NCBI GenBank assembly: GCA_036936605.1
Contig: JAUPFV010000005.1
Location: forward strand, 127,855,572-127,919,571
DNA length: 64,000 bases
DNA from: Limnanthes douglasii subsp. nivea
Lineage: Eukaryota > Streptophyta > Magnoliopsida > Brassicales > Limnanthaceae
Direction: 5' to 3'
Shown here: positions 11,031 through 21,729 of the stretch, piece after piece
Position numbering within the stretch: position 1 is the first letter of the stretch
Layout: each line of letters opens with the position of its first letter
Position numbers and translations under genes: made by a program
Notes under the pieces: generated by a model
What the model was told of the DNA's origin: nothing
The model's input: the letters and a program-made list of their open reading frames with translations, nothing else
Database searches by the model: none

Positions 11031-13839
11031 TTAACCTTCGGTTTTATTCTCTCCAGCTTCTTCTCCTTTCTTTGAATTATCTTCAACTGAATATTCTTCC
11101 GCTTCATCATTAGGGTCGGATTCATCTGAAGAAACATCTAATTTATCACCCACTGATATTGTATGAAAAGGGATTTGCTCATAAGGCACAAACCTCCACA
11201 AAGGCCCAAGAGACCGCCTAGGAAAGGTTTAATGGAACAATATTACCATATCGGATTTGATTTATTCCTCCCTCTGTTCCACGGAATCCAATACTGTATA
11301 GGATTATGCATCCACGATAGTGGCTATATTCTGAGTAGTTTTCTCCTTAAGAGAAGCAATTTCTTCTTCGTTATTCTTAAGAATAGAAGCCATGTCTTCT
11401 TCTTTCTTCTTAAGAAGATCTTCTAAAATTTTCTTCTCCTCGGATAAATCGTTGATGGTACATTTATCCTAAGTCTGTTGATCTTCTAAGGAGTTGATCT
11501 CTTTGGAGGTGGCTTATTGTAAACCGATATAGCGGGTGTGCAACTTCTCATGATCGGACTTGGTTTGAACTAGCTCATCATTAAGGTTTTTATTTTTTTT
11601 ACCCAAAGTCTCAACCTTGTCTTGCTCGACCTTGATAGACCCCTTCAGAATTTGATGTTTTCTCTTGTAAGTGAGGCAATATCCTTAACTTGAGATTTGA
11701 CCTGCCTCTCCAAGTCAACTATTGGCTTTACATAGCCTAAGACCGCATACTCTAGCTCATCATGTTCCTTATAAAATTTGAAGGACTCTCCATCGTATGT
11801 TACAACATTTGCATTAGCGGCAGATTGGAGGAAAGCCTTGTCAAAGTCAGCATTGTCGAATTCGTGAAAGTATAAGTTTCCTATGTCATCCAAATGAACA
11901 TCACCTTCGAAAACAGCTTGGTTAGCGGTAGGAAACACCGGGGAAGAAGGATCAACAAGTGGTTCTTCTTGAGGATGAACATCTGTAGGAATGTTGGAGG
12001 GAAGGACTTCCGATCGGAGTGTGATCTCCGAACCAATGGAAGTTTTCTTCTTCTTTCATGATCTTTTATCATTACCCTCTTTTCGCCCTTTAGTTTCTTC
12101 ACTGTTGAAGATTTTGGTGGTTCTTTAGCCTCACCAACAGTAACTATGACTGCCTCCAACAAAGCGACATTAATTTCATTTGAAGGCCCTGAACTCCCTA
12201 GTTCGAGAAAAATTGAGATGAATTATCTCCCTTCTTCTTTTTCTTCTTCTTGATCCTATCAAGATGGCTATGGGCTCTATTCCTGGCTGGCAAAAAAACT
12301 TTACCATTAGCTTCCTCAGTCTTTTGTAGATAGTAGAGAATCGAGAAGGTGCGGTAAATGTTTCCCATGAAAGCTCCCGAACTGGATTCGTTCTCTATAG
12401 ATGAGCCATCACCATGTTTCCTAAGGTAAAGAAATTGTGAAAAGCATTCGACCATTTCTCGGTGCCCCGCTGGTTCAATTTCATAAAAGTTGTTTTTCAC
12501 TTTTCTAGATGCTGTGAGAACAACTTTGAAAACACTGTAAAAAAAATCTGATGTGAAAACCAATATCAAAACATAACAAAAAAAATCTTTTAAAATACTT
12601 ACATGATCTTTTCGAGTATATAGTAAGCATACTCGAATTTCCTTTGGACGTAATCTTCTTGCCATTTTCCCAAGTGCCGCTAATAAATAGGAACTGAGTC
12701 CTTTAGGGCTTTTTAGCCTCTAGAAAATTATTAACAACTTTATAGTCATTCCCCATGTTGAAATAGTAAAAGGGGATATGACGATTGTGGCATAAACCTG
12801 CTACAGTAGTAAACTCTTCCATGGGCATCGGAAGTTTCGATAGCCTTGAGGCCATGACGATGGTTAATAGTGTACTACGCGTTGGGGCTTAATTTGCTTG
12901 GGAATAACTTCACTAACTGAAAATACCTCACTATTTTTGGGTCCAAATAAAACCTAGGACCCCAATTAAGTACTTTGCTATACACCACCAGTTCTCCTAC
13001 CTTGGAATCCATTGGAGTTTCATCAGGAATATGAATCCTCACTTTGATTTATTACGGAAAGCCCTATTTTTCAGGATCCTATCCAGATCGGCAGTATGAG
13101 GATACATATAGGATATCTTTTGAAGGGATAGCAAATATTTGACACTGACCTTAGAATAATTGGGCCCAACTCACCCCATAAGACACTCCGGAAATGGTTC
13201 GGACTCTACCAAGACATATTTTTCCCTTTTCTCTTAAACCACGTTCTGAGTCTCTCTTGTGTGTCCGGACGTCTCCACAAGTGTATCTTCCCCACTATCG
13301 TACATCTTCTCTTCCATAACCTATGGTATTTGTTCTGACATTCGTTAGGTTTTATAACAAGATTTTCTTCCTCCATTTGAAGAGCCTCAACAGATGAAGT
13401 GGTGCAATTTATCTTTAAAAGCAAGTCGCGAAGGAAGCTCTATTGTTAAACCATCTCTCAAGGTTATAACAGGCCTAGAGGAATTTCTAGCATCAGTAGG
13501 CACCAGATAATGTTTGTACTTCTTTGAGGAGTACTTTCCTCAATGTCCGACCCCATGGCAATAAAAGTTTAGGGTGGTTTGCGACTGCTAGAGGGTTTCT
13601 TAACTAACTGAATGGATGGTTCATGGGTTGTAAGAGATTGAGAAAGAGGGCTAGGATTGGAAACGGATGATTGTCGATTAGATAAAAAAACTTATGTCTG
13701 GTTTTGGAATCTGATTTACAACTAATCCACCGGGTGAAGCATGTAATCCGACAGCAATATGGGCCTTCCTTTTCTCTTCCTTCAATTTCGATAGATTGAG
13801 TCAACCTCCTTTGATTAATTCAGTCCTCGTTGTAAACAT
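11031..13839 (-). pseudogene. Y antisense ORF (aORF), spliced, degenerate
   Basis: Read on the minus strand from ATG 13,839 to a TAA at 11,033-11,031. The start MFTTRTELIKGG is homologous to the Z ORF start at 25,390 (MFTARNTLVKGGWLNLSEL). Then come a central part that includes KWQEDYVQRKFEYAYYILEK in one frame, a 68-nt intron (12,535-12,602), VFKVVLTASRKVKNNFYEIE, a lysine run near 12,230, a region with long heptad-like Lys/Glu/Leu content (about 11,400-11,700: LEDLLKKKEEDMASILKNNE) and an acidic tail (VSSDESDPNDEAEEYSVEDN). Stops and frameshifts interrupt it. Antisense accessory ORFs are known from Tat-lineage elements; the biochemical role is unknown. The original start may lie further upstream. 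Confidence 0.75.
12535..12602 (-). other. Predicted intron in Y antisense ORF
   Basis: On the minus strand the frame reads ...EKIM, then GTAAGTATTTT at the donor, a T-rich stretch and TTTTTTTACAG at the acceptor, then VFKVVL. It is 68 nt long. Both splice signals are unchanged in the other copy (59,543-59,610). It sits after a segment comparable to the one preceding the W and X introns. Confidence 0.75.
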
Positions 13840-14242
13840 ACAAACTTTAGATAATACTAGAAGAATGATTGAAGAGAAGACTAATTTTGAAATATTAGAT
13901 TTCCTTTCTCTATCTAGAAGATTGAAATATTTTATCACTCTAAGAAATAGAAACAATGAAAAATCACCCATATATTGTTAAATATACACTTTAGTGTTTT
14001 ACCTTGGAAAATTAACCAACAACAATGATTAAAAGGGGTTATTAAATGTAGCTACTTTATATTTTAAGTTTAGATACAATTACCAAAGGTAAAAATGGTC
14101 AGTAGGTCCAGTTACCACTCGACACGTGTATTGGAAAGTTAATTATAAAGTTGTGACCTTTGGGTTTACACATTAGCCCTAAGGATTCACTTCGGAAGCC
14201 AATCAAATTCGTTTATCATGTTAACTCTCCCAAAGTACTTCT

Positions 14243-14263
14243 GAGAGAGCTAAGGAGGCTAGA
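14243..14263 (+). other. Y polypurine tract
   Basis: GAGAGAGCTAAGGAGGCTAGA directly before the TGATAGG of the 3' LTR; the plus-strand primer site. It shares the GGGGCTAC-like ending with W, X and Z, in weaker form. Confidence 0.65.
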
Positions 14264-14604
14264 TGATAGGATCAGAATATATTAGAAGTAGGTTTGGATA
14301 GCATTTCAAATTTCTTTGGAATGACAGTTCGAACTATGAATTAAAATATTGATGAATAACTTGTGTGCCTAGAAAAGTAAGTTAAGTGCTTGCTTCATCT
14401 CATCTTGGGCCTCCAAGCCCACCTACCTAACCCGAATATATGACCTGACTCGGTTAGCCCATGGGTTTTATAAATATTATAAATAGGGTCAAGAACAACA
14501 TTGAATGGGATAACAAAATTATCTCTCTTAAATACATTAAATATAACATTTCTTTTCTCTCTATACACTCTATAACAAATCTAATACATTCCACAAATAC
14601 CCCT
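14264..14604 (+). repeat. Y 3' LTR, 3' end truncated
   Basis: Starts TGATAGG and matches 4,981-5,321 at roughly 85% by eye, with TATAAATA near 14,478. It ends at TACCCCT, after which X sequence resumes; the last ~22 bp of the 5' LTR are missing. Confidence 0.85.
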
Positions 14605-15800
14605 TGGTAGAATGACTAAATGGTAAGTGGAGTTGAGGGATTTTGATATAAATTTAAATCCTCAAACATCAATTAAGGTTCAAGCTTTAACAGATTTTTT
14701 GGTCCAGTTTCATTCAAGTTGATCGGATGAGGGGACAGTTAGAGAATTACGGCCAGAAGTTGCAACATGGGTGGTTCTAGCATATTAGGATCGAGCGCTG
14801 GTTCAATTGATTGCTCCATCTAGAGAAGCTATGTACTAGGCTATTCGATTTGGGTTTCATGCGTCGAATAACAAGGCTGAATACGAGGCTGCATTGGTTG
14901 TTTTAAGGCTTGCAAGTATTTGTGGGGAAATTTCAGTTTCATTAGAGACAGATTCATAGTTGATGGCCATATCATATGGTTTCGGGAGGACTGCAAATGA
15001 TTATTGTAGTAGTAGACTATTTTTTTATGTGGGCTGAAGCTGAATCACTATCTGGTATAAGTACCAATGATGTTATCAAGTTTATTGTGAATAATATTTG
15101 TTGTAATTTTGGAGTTCCTTGAAAGATTAGTACAAATAATGGTCCTAAATTTAACAAAAGAAAAATGGCTTCTCTATGTAATTCGAGGGGTATTGTATAG
15201 TTTTTTTCTACACATTTTCATCCTCAAGAAAACGGTCAATTAGAAGTAACTAATAGGTCTATTTTAGAAGGGTTGGAGAAAAATTTGACATGTGTTGCTG
15301 GGAAATGGCCAAATTATTTTCAAGAGGTGTTATGGGCTTATTGAACAACTCCTAAGGAAGCTACTCAGTAGACTCATTTTGTCTTAGTGTATGGAATGGA
15401 TGTTATAAGCCTTTTGGAATCAACTTTACCTTCTTATAGATTAATTCATTATTCTTAAGAGTCAAATGAAAGCAAAGAGGACAGACCTTGCCTTCATCAA
15501 AGAGAAAAGGGTTAGAGCACATCTGAAGTCGACTCATTACCAAACTTCGATGATGAGTCATTATAATTCGAAGGTAAGACAAAGAGATTTTAAGGTGAGT
15601 GATAAACTTTGAGGAAAATATTTCTGCATATAAAGGATAAGCAGCTTGGGAAGATGACTCCAAATTGGGAAGATCCTTATGTGGTGATATAACGAGTCAA
15701 GCAAGATACATATCGCCTCCATGATAGAGAGGGGAGACAGACTTCTATAAATACCCCTAGAACATTGAGCACTTGAAATTATATTGGGCGTGATTTTTTC
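14605..15800 (+). pseudogene. pol: X pol relic resumed: RNase H and integrase
   Basis: Starts with GRMTKWLVELRDFDINLN, the continuation of the RNase H left at 4,980. The second RNase H follows (FGFHASNNKAEYEAALVVLR, about 14,845-14,905), but its TDGGS start has been removed here by a 16-bp deletion between short direct repeats; the other copy keeps it (61,789-61,803). Integrase core: IVVVDYFFMWAEAESLS, STNNGPKFN (expected DNG changed to NNG) and HPQENGQLEVTNRS at about 15,211-15,258 with the catalytic glutamate kept. The C-terminal block KQLGKMTPNWEDPYVVI is at about 15,640-15,690. Many stops. Unlike Y, the whole integrase is still represented. Confidence 0.85.
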
Positions 15801-16019
15801 TCTTTTCAAACTTTTATGATAATATGATTTTATTGTTAGTTTGTATAAGTGGAATACTATTTCCTCTCCTATTGGCCCGCAAATATTTTAACGAGGTGCC
15901 ACATTTACATTCATAAGTATCAATAAAATTATTTTTCTTGGCCAATGATTATTTTAGACTAAAAGACTTAAGTTATTTTTAGAATTAAGCAAAGATTGAT
16001 CATCTTTGAAGTAGTTAAC

Positions 16020-16480
16020 AAAAAATAATTTAAGAGATAGTAATATTCGAAGTGGTACAGACCATTTAAAGCACTATTCGAAGATATAGTAATATTCAAA
16101 GTGCTACATGTCCATTTAAAGCATCGTTCGAAAATATAATGTTCGTTAAACGCACTATTTCACGTAATCAGAATATTGCAAGTGGTGTTAATATTCGAGG
16201 TGCTAACAATCATTAAATGGAATATTTCACGTAATGATAATCTTTGAAGTGCTAAACATTTATTGAAAGCATCATTGCATGTGATGTTAATATTCGAGGT
16301 GCTAATGTTCGTTCAACGCACTATTTGAAGAGGTAGTAGTATTCGACGTTCTAACGCTCATTGAAAAGCACTATTTCAAGTAATGATAATATTGAAGGTA
16401 TGAATGCTCATAAAAATCATTAATAGTAATTAGAGTGGAGTTATTGTTCGAAGTACTAATGTATTGTTCATAAAAGATAA
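16020..16480 (+). repeat. X 3' untranslated minisatellite
   Basis: Seven to eight degenerate units of about 50-60 bp built on TAATATTCGAAGTGCTAA and CATTNAAAGCACTATT. Same position and same core (ATTCGAAGTGCTAA) as the W minisatellite at 45,100-45,345. Confidence 0.8.
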
Positions 16481-16656
16481 ATCATGTAATGTGAGATAAG
16501 ATATGCAATAAAAAAAGACGTTGTTCCTTAGACAAATAAAAGGCAGTTTTAAGCCATACAAAAAGTGAAGTTCAAGTGTCAAACGTTTAAGTACTTACAA
16601 TTGATAGTACAGACATAGCAATAAACAACACAAAAGCTTCCTTTCGATGAGCTTCT

Positions 16657-19638
16657 TCATTGATCAGAGGCCTCTTCATCTTCCTTTGATTCAGTTCCCT
16701 TAGAGGATTCAGTGAGTATGGGCTCAAAAGCTTCGTTAGGGCCTTTTTCTATGGGAATTGATTTCCAAAAGCCTGATAAATTTGCTTCTGGAAACATCAC
16801 ATATAATTCGCGGAGTAAATTAATTGTTCCTTATCTTCGATAGTTTTTATAACCTCAAGGCTATCTAGCCCGCATTGGGTTTTAGCAGCTTTTACAAAAA
16901 GGCGTTTCTCTTCTTTGAATTTTTCCATGAGTGATTCCATCTCGTCAACCGTCTTCTTCTTCTCCTCCTCACTTTTTTTAAGTGACTCTTTTCAAGAGGA
17001 GTACTTTGTTTTTGTTCTTCGCCCATCTCCCTTTCATGTTTTTTTAGTTCATCCAACTCATGTTGATGGGAGGTGTTCAACTCTATTTTTCCTTGTTCAT
17101 TAATTTCTCACAACATTTTATTTGGATGGCTCATTTTAGGAACTCTGATCTATCAACTTGGAAGACTTGGAATTTTTCGAGGATATGTCTAACGAAAATG
17201 TCTCTCATCTTTTTATCACCATCAGATTTTTTTCTCCATCAGAGCACATCTTCAGCCATATCCTCCAGTTTAATTCGAGCGGATTTAACTTATGTGCATA
17301 AATGCTTTGCTGCATCTTCTAGGTTAGAAAATGGTTGGAGAACATGTAATACTTCTTCAGAGGGATCCCCAACATGGAGAGAAGGAGGATTTTCATAAAT
17401 AGCAAAAGCAGCTGATGAGGAAGCTTGTGAAGGATTCGAACTTACAACTTACGGAAAATTGGTCGCGATAATTTGATTTTTGAGTTATGGAATTAGCTCC
17501 TTGATGTGTTAAACTTCAGGATCCATGTACTTGTAAAGATCTTGAATTTTGTCTTCACCGATTGCCTCATCGTCCATTAAGTTATCATCTATTTGATGGT
17601 CTGTTCAACAAATTCTTGTATTTTATTTATCTCTTCGAAATCTCCCGTTAGATTTGGGGGAGGAACTTCGACGTTATTCTGTAGCCTTTCTGTTTGAGAT
17701 TTTTCGAAGAACTTTTCTTTTTCTTCGGAACAGCACTCTTTTTTTTTTATTTGAAAGATCAGCCTCAGTTCCTTCTTCAGTTGTTAGAAGATTAGTTTCG
17801 ATCGCTTTCTGTTTGGGCTTCCTCTGTCTTTTCTTTGGCTTCAGGTTTGTGGAAGAGCTGGTCTCTGTTTTTTTTTCTTTTTTCCTTTCTTCTTCGCGAG
17901 TAAGTGGCTTTGCAATCTATTCAAAGGTTGAAAGGCAACATGAAATTTGTATCTACCAATCCTTTCATAACATCATCTGGGTTTGGGGGCTCCAATAGTT
18001 CTTCTTCTGGGACAACAGAATCCGAAGAGATCCTCCATAGATGGTTGTTGATAATATTCAAAGGTTGAAAGGCAACATGAAATTTGTTACGTCATGCATT
18101 TTTTGCCAATGTAGACAGTTTGGCAAAAATATTGTGGCAGTTTTGCAAAGGGATTTATACCGCCTCAAAATTTCTACATGTAACAACATTATATAAAATA
18201 AATTGAATTATAAAATAAGAAAAACAAAGAAGAATTGACTAACTTAAATGGTACTTTTCTATTCAAGATTGATCTGCGATGGATTTTTTTCCAAAATTCC
18301 CTTGCCATTTTACTAGGCTCCAAAGATAAAGAAAAACCTTTTTTTCCACAACTTATCAGCTTCGAGGAGATCGTCAATTAGCTTGAAGGAATCTCTAAGG
18401 GTGAGGTAGTAGAATGGTAGCACTGGAGTTTTGGAAAGGTAAGTGGTTGTAATGAAATCTTTGATGGAGACGGGAATTTTGCCAAGTCTAGAAGCCATAC
18501 TGGTGGATAAGCGGGTTAGCCATAGGTTTGGGCTCGCTTGCGACATGAGTCGATGAGTTTAAAATATTCATATATCATTGGGTCCAACGGGAATCGAAGT
18601 CCCCAGTTTATGATTTCAGGGTATATCACAAGTTATTTTGCTCCACAAGAGAGTGAAATCTCTCCTACTTCTGGTAAACGAAGTACAACGTTATCTGGAA
18701 GTCCCCGTTATTTTTTTCAAATATTCTGCATGTGATTTACTGTAGTATTCATATTGTACATTTGTCAATACAATAAGGAATTTGGGGAGTATTTTTTTTG
18801 GGCTCACGCTTAAGGTTGTCGTAATGTCCTCGAGTAATTCGACTGGCTCTTTATTTTTCTTTGCTTTTTTTTCTCTATAGTCGGTTTCCTAGCAACATTG
18901 TCCTCGGATTCTGAAGCAGCAGTAATTTCTGTTTTTTCAATATTAAAATCAATTTATGTCCTTGATTCTGATTCAACATCTTTGTTAGAGGCTTCATCTT
19001 GGAGTTAAGGTGGGGCTTTGTCGCTAGTAGTACCTCGTGAACTAGAGGGTACAATTGTTATGTTTTATTGTTGGGTCTCTGAAGGAGTTGCTTGTGAGTT
19101 TTTATGGGTTACAACCATTTCCTACTGAGGAGGATACGATTTAGGATCCTTTGAAGCATTGATGTCCTCAGAATCTCACATGGCCACGAATGCACTGTTC
19201 CGAGGATGTTGGTTTTGGCAAGACTGATTTTCTAATTGAATTCGAGGCGTTTATTTCCGAGTAATTCGAGGAGGATTAAAGGTCTCTACATGAAATGTTC
19301 ATGAAGTTATTTGAGAATATTTACCTTGTGTTTCTTTGCGATTAACTCGAGGAGGAGTAGACACGGTCCCAGAAGATGTTTGTGAAGGATTTTAAAGCGG
19401 TCTCCTTTTGATTGTTAAGGGGATTGTGGGGAGTTAGGGTTAAGAATTGGGTTGAAAGGTTTTGATACCCAGAATAACTTTGACGAGGGATGAAATTATC
19501 GTATACTCTGGTATGAGTTGAAAAATTTGGTTAGTTATCTATTACTTTTGTAGCACGATATTGAACAGTTTTTTCACTGATACACAAATAATCGTAAATA
19601 CCAAAAATGGATTTTTTAGTAGATTGTGATTTTTTCAT
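16657..19638 (-). pseudogene. X antisense ORF (aORF), spliced, degenerate
   Basis: Minus-strand reading from ATG 19,638 (MKKSQSTKKSIFGIYDYL) to TGA at 16,659-16,657. Domains in order: a serine/lysine-rich N-terminus; a region near 18,560-18,720 with GLPDNVVLRLPEVGEISLS and NWGLRFPLDPMIYEYFKLID (PF04195/plant-mobile-domain-like by memory); KFPSPSKISLQPLTFPK and MAREFWKKIHRRS before a 70-nt intron (18,174-18,243); a lysine-rich stretch (KKKGKKKKRDQ near 17,870-17,910) like a nuclear-localisation signal; heptad-like segments around 16,900-17,200; and an acidic tail (SKGTESKEDEEASDQ). Frameshifts and stops disable it. A minus-strand TATA box lies at 19,802. Function unknown. Confidence 0.75.
18174..18243 (-). 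other. Predicted intron in X antisense ORF
   Basis: Minus strand: donor GTTAGTCAATTC, acceptor ...TTACATGTAG before AAATTTTGAGGCGGTATAAA. The 3' exon start is the same as in W (AAATTCCGAGGCGATATAAG), which anchors the boundary. Length 70 nt. Confidence 0.65.
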
Positions 19639-19639
19639 A

Positions 19640-20270
19640 AACAATAATAAAGAGAACTTTTCAAATTACACTACAGAAAGTTGAAGGTGAATTAGAGACG
19701 ATGAATTTTCAGATGAATGTTGCGGTGGAATATAGTTTTCAGGTTGTTTTCTCTTTCTCTCTATAAGAATTGTGTGTAAGAAAAAATGACTAATGGAAGA
19801 ATATTTATAGAAGAGTAAATAAAGAAGAAAGTGGGAAGAGATGATGAAAGGTTGACAACGGCTATTAGTTGAATGTGAACTTGCAAACGGTTGCCTACTC
19901 TGAAATAGAGTGACACCTGTCAATTTTCAGAGTTAATATAGTGTTGCACGCGCACTAGGGCACTCAATGCGTTTCTAGTTATCATTAGAGAAATGATTGA
20001 AAAACCACGTGTACATTCAAAGTAAACCTGAAAAAATGGAATAAAGATTCGAGACGGCCATAAGTATAATAACGAATAGTCTTTATTCGAGGTAATCTTA
20101 AATATAGTCTCGTTCAAGGTTGATAAGTATATAAATAAGCAATCTTGGTGTAATATGGTCGAATAAGTAATTATGGGTGGTTTGTATTCGAAGCAACTTA
20201 AAGTATGGAAATTGGTAGTGTTGGTCCGAAGTGGCTTTGAAATTTTTAGTCCTTATTCATCATTCTTCAT
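19640..20270. other. X non-coding stretch between aORF and polypurine tract
   Basis: No coding signal on either strand. It matches 21,140-21,711 in W and would be the upstream/leader region of the antisense ORF, ending in a conserved 'TTTTTAGTCCTTATTCATCATTC' style segment just before the polypurine tract (described, not coding). Confidence 0.6.
19802..19809 (-). promoter_or_regulatory. Antisense TATA box of X aORF
   Basis: TATAAATA on the minus strand inside CTATAAATATTCT, 164 bp before ATG 19,638. The same 13-mer context lies in front of W's aORF at 21,305-21,312 at a similar distance. Confidence 0.6.
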
Positions 20271-20287
20271 AAGCAGTAGGGGGCTAC
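20271..20287 (+). other. X polypurine tract
   Basis: AAGCAGTAGGGGGCTAC immediately before the 3' LTR. The AGGGGGCTAC core is shared with W (21,712-21,729) and, as AGGGGCTAC, with Z (25,838-25,852). Confidence 0.85.
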
Positions 20288-20611
20288 TCATAAGCATACA
20301 AATTATTAAGGACTTAATACAATTAGAGAAAAGTTGTAATAAATAGTTTTATAAAGTTATCAAAGGGAATTTATATTAGTTGTAAATATAAGGGACTAAA
20401 ATAAAATATGTCCATTTGTACAACTGCTTCAGTTAATCTAACTGTGTTCCTATAAATAGGGTTGGAGACTATGAATAAACGGATCCAACTTTAGCTTCTT
20501 CAACTTACTCTTACTTTTTGCTTCTCTCACTACAATTCAATTATTCACATTATCTCTCTAAAATTAAATATTCAATTCATCTTTCATGTTAGAAATCTAT
20601 TACACTTAACA
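20288..20611 (+). repeat. X 3' LTR
   Basis: Starts TCATAAG (TG changed to TC) and ends CTTAACA; TATAAATA at 20,451-20,458. Partner of 810-1146. Confidence 0.85.
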
Positions 20612-21137
20612 ACAATCAATTTCTTCGAGGGAGGAGAAGATGCATGATCTTGTGAAGTTTTGATGTCCTTATAATCTCCCATAGCTACAAAGGCCCTTTT
20701 TCGAGGAAATTGGTTCTTGTGATAATAAGCTTCTGAATGAATTTAACTCGTTTCTTTGCGGTTGATTCGGGAAGGGGTTGTAGTGTTAGCAAAAGATTCT
20801 TATGGTAGTTTTGAGAAGATTTATTTTGTGTCTCTTTGTGATTAACTCGATGAGTTGTTAAAGCATTGACTAAGTATGCTTGTATGGGATTTTGAGGTGA
20901 TTTAGTTTTTTATTGTTAAAGGGATTCTTGTGAGCAAGTTTCAGCTATTAGGTTTGAAGGATTTTGGTACCCATAAGCGCTTTGGTTAGGATTTAAGGTT
21001 ATGTATACAGTGGTATCAGTTGAAAGCTTTGTGAATTATACGCTTGTAGTTAGATATTCAACAGCCATCTCGATAATATTAGAGTAATCGTAGATTGCAA
21101 AAATGGGTATTTTACTTGGGTTTGGTTTTTTTTTATA
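20612..21137 (-). pseudogene. Antisense ORF of W, N-terminal part
   Basis: Minus-strand continuation of the ORF cut at 809. It aligns with the N-terminal part of the X aORF (19,120-19,638): the FAIYDYSN segment near 21,095-21,110 matches FGIYDYLC of X. The expected ATG near 21,137 reads ATA here. Start of this segment at 20,612 is the right edge of the X insertion. Several stops. Confidence 0.7.
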
Positions 21138-21304
21138 TAAACTAAAATGAAGAAATATCTTCAAATTAGACAAGAAGAGGATGAATATGATAAAGAGAAG
21201 TTGACGGTTTCAGATGAAGGTGGTGGTGGAGTAAAATATTTTAGAAATCTTTCTCTTTCTATCACTAGGATTTTTGTGTGATACAAAAACGAGTATAAAG
21301 AGAA

Positions 21305-21312
21305 TATTTATA
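21305..21312 (-). promoter_or_regulatory. Antisense TATA box of W aORF
   Basis: TATAAATA inside CTATAAATATTCT on the minus strand, about 170 bp before the expected aORF start; matches the X site at 19,802-19,809. Confidence 0.6.
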
Positions 21313-21711
21313 GAGGAATTAGTGAAGAGGAAAGTGATAAGAGAAGGTGAAAGGTTGACAACTACTATAGGTTGAAATACGAATCGGCAAACGGTTGCCT
21401 ACTCTAAAATAGAGTAACATGTGTAAAGTTGTCAGAGTAGCACGCTGCACTCATACTAGGGGCACTCCATGAGTTTCTAGCCGCCACTAGATAAATGATT
21501 AAAAAGGTTACGTGTATATTCGAAGTAGACACATAAAGATTATACAACGTTTCGAAGCGAGTTTCCGTAATAAACATGGAAAATATTTTGAGCAACCATC
21601 GCAGAGACTTTAAGGAAGATATAAAGAATACATGTCAACTATCGAAGATGATTAACAGCTTTGATTTGAGGCAGCCCAAAGAAGATTTAGTCCTTAATTA
21701 GTATTCTTCAT

Positions 21712-21729
21712 AAGGATTAAGGGGGCTAC
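21712..21729 (+). other. W polypurine tract
   Basis: AAGGATTAAGGGGGCTAC directly before the W 3' LTR. Confidence 0.85.

Larger units (their letters stand above)
4981..14604 (+). mobile_element. Element Y: Tat-type LTR retrotransposon nested in X RNase H
   Basis: Y has its own LTRs (4,981-5,344 and 14,264-14,604), a complete if decayed gag-protease-RT-RNase H-integrase order, a 50-bp minisatellite and an antisense ORF. X RNase H is broken at VLQ on the left and resumes with GRMTKW on the right, the normal contiguous order (Y's own RNase H shows LLQKADISGRMTKW). The whole is duplicated at 51,891-61,613 with the same insertion point. The right junction is not clean: the 3' LTR lacks ~22 bp found at the end of the 5' LTR and no target-site duplication is visible, so a small deletion followed insertion. 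Confidence 0.85.
810..20611 (+). mobile_element. Element X: Tat-type Ty3/gypsy LTR retrotransposon, degenerate, with Y nested inside
   Basis: X is bounded by LTRs at 810-1146 and 20,288-20,611 (roughly 80-85% alike by eye) and, without Y, is about 10.2 kb long. Internal order is primer site, gag, zinc-knuckle relic, protease, RT, RNase H, integrase, minisatellite, antisense ORF, polypurine tract. The W antisense ORF continues on both sides, which marks the insertion site. The 5-bp flank ATAAC (805-809) is matched on the right if a 3-bp loss in a repetitive CAATAACAAT context is allowed. Stops and frameshifts are spread throughout, so the copy is old and inactive. Confidence 0.85.

Noticed and set aside
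10703..11137. Minus-strand frames with a long Ile-Tyr run
   Set aside because: Translation of the (AT)n microsatellite.
16020..16480. TTCGAA-rich repeats as heat-shock elements
   Set aside because: A heat-shock element needs inverted GAA/TTC pentamers with two-base spacing; here TTC and GAA abut, and the spacing between motifs (~50 bp) is wrong.
17060..17998. Plus-strand Phe/Ser-rich frames (112 and 114 codons)
   Set aside because: Shadows of the Lys/Glu-rich coiled-coil and nuclear-signal regions of the X antisense ORF.
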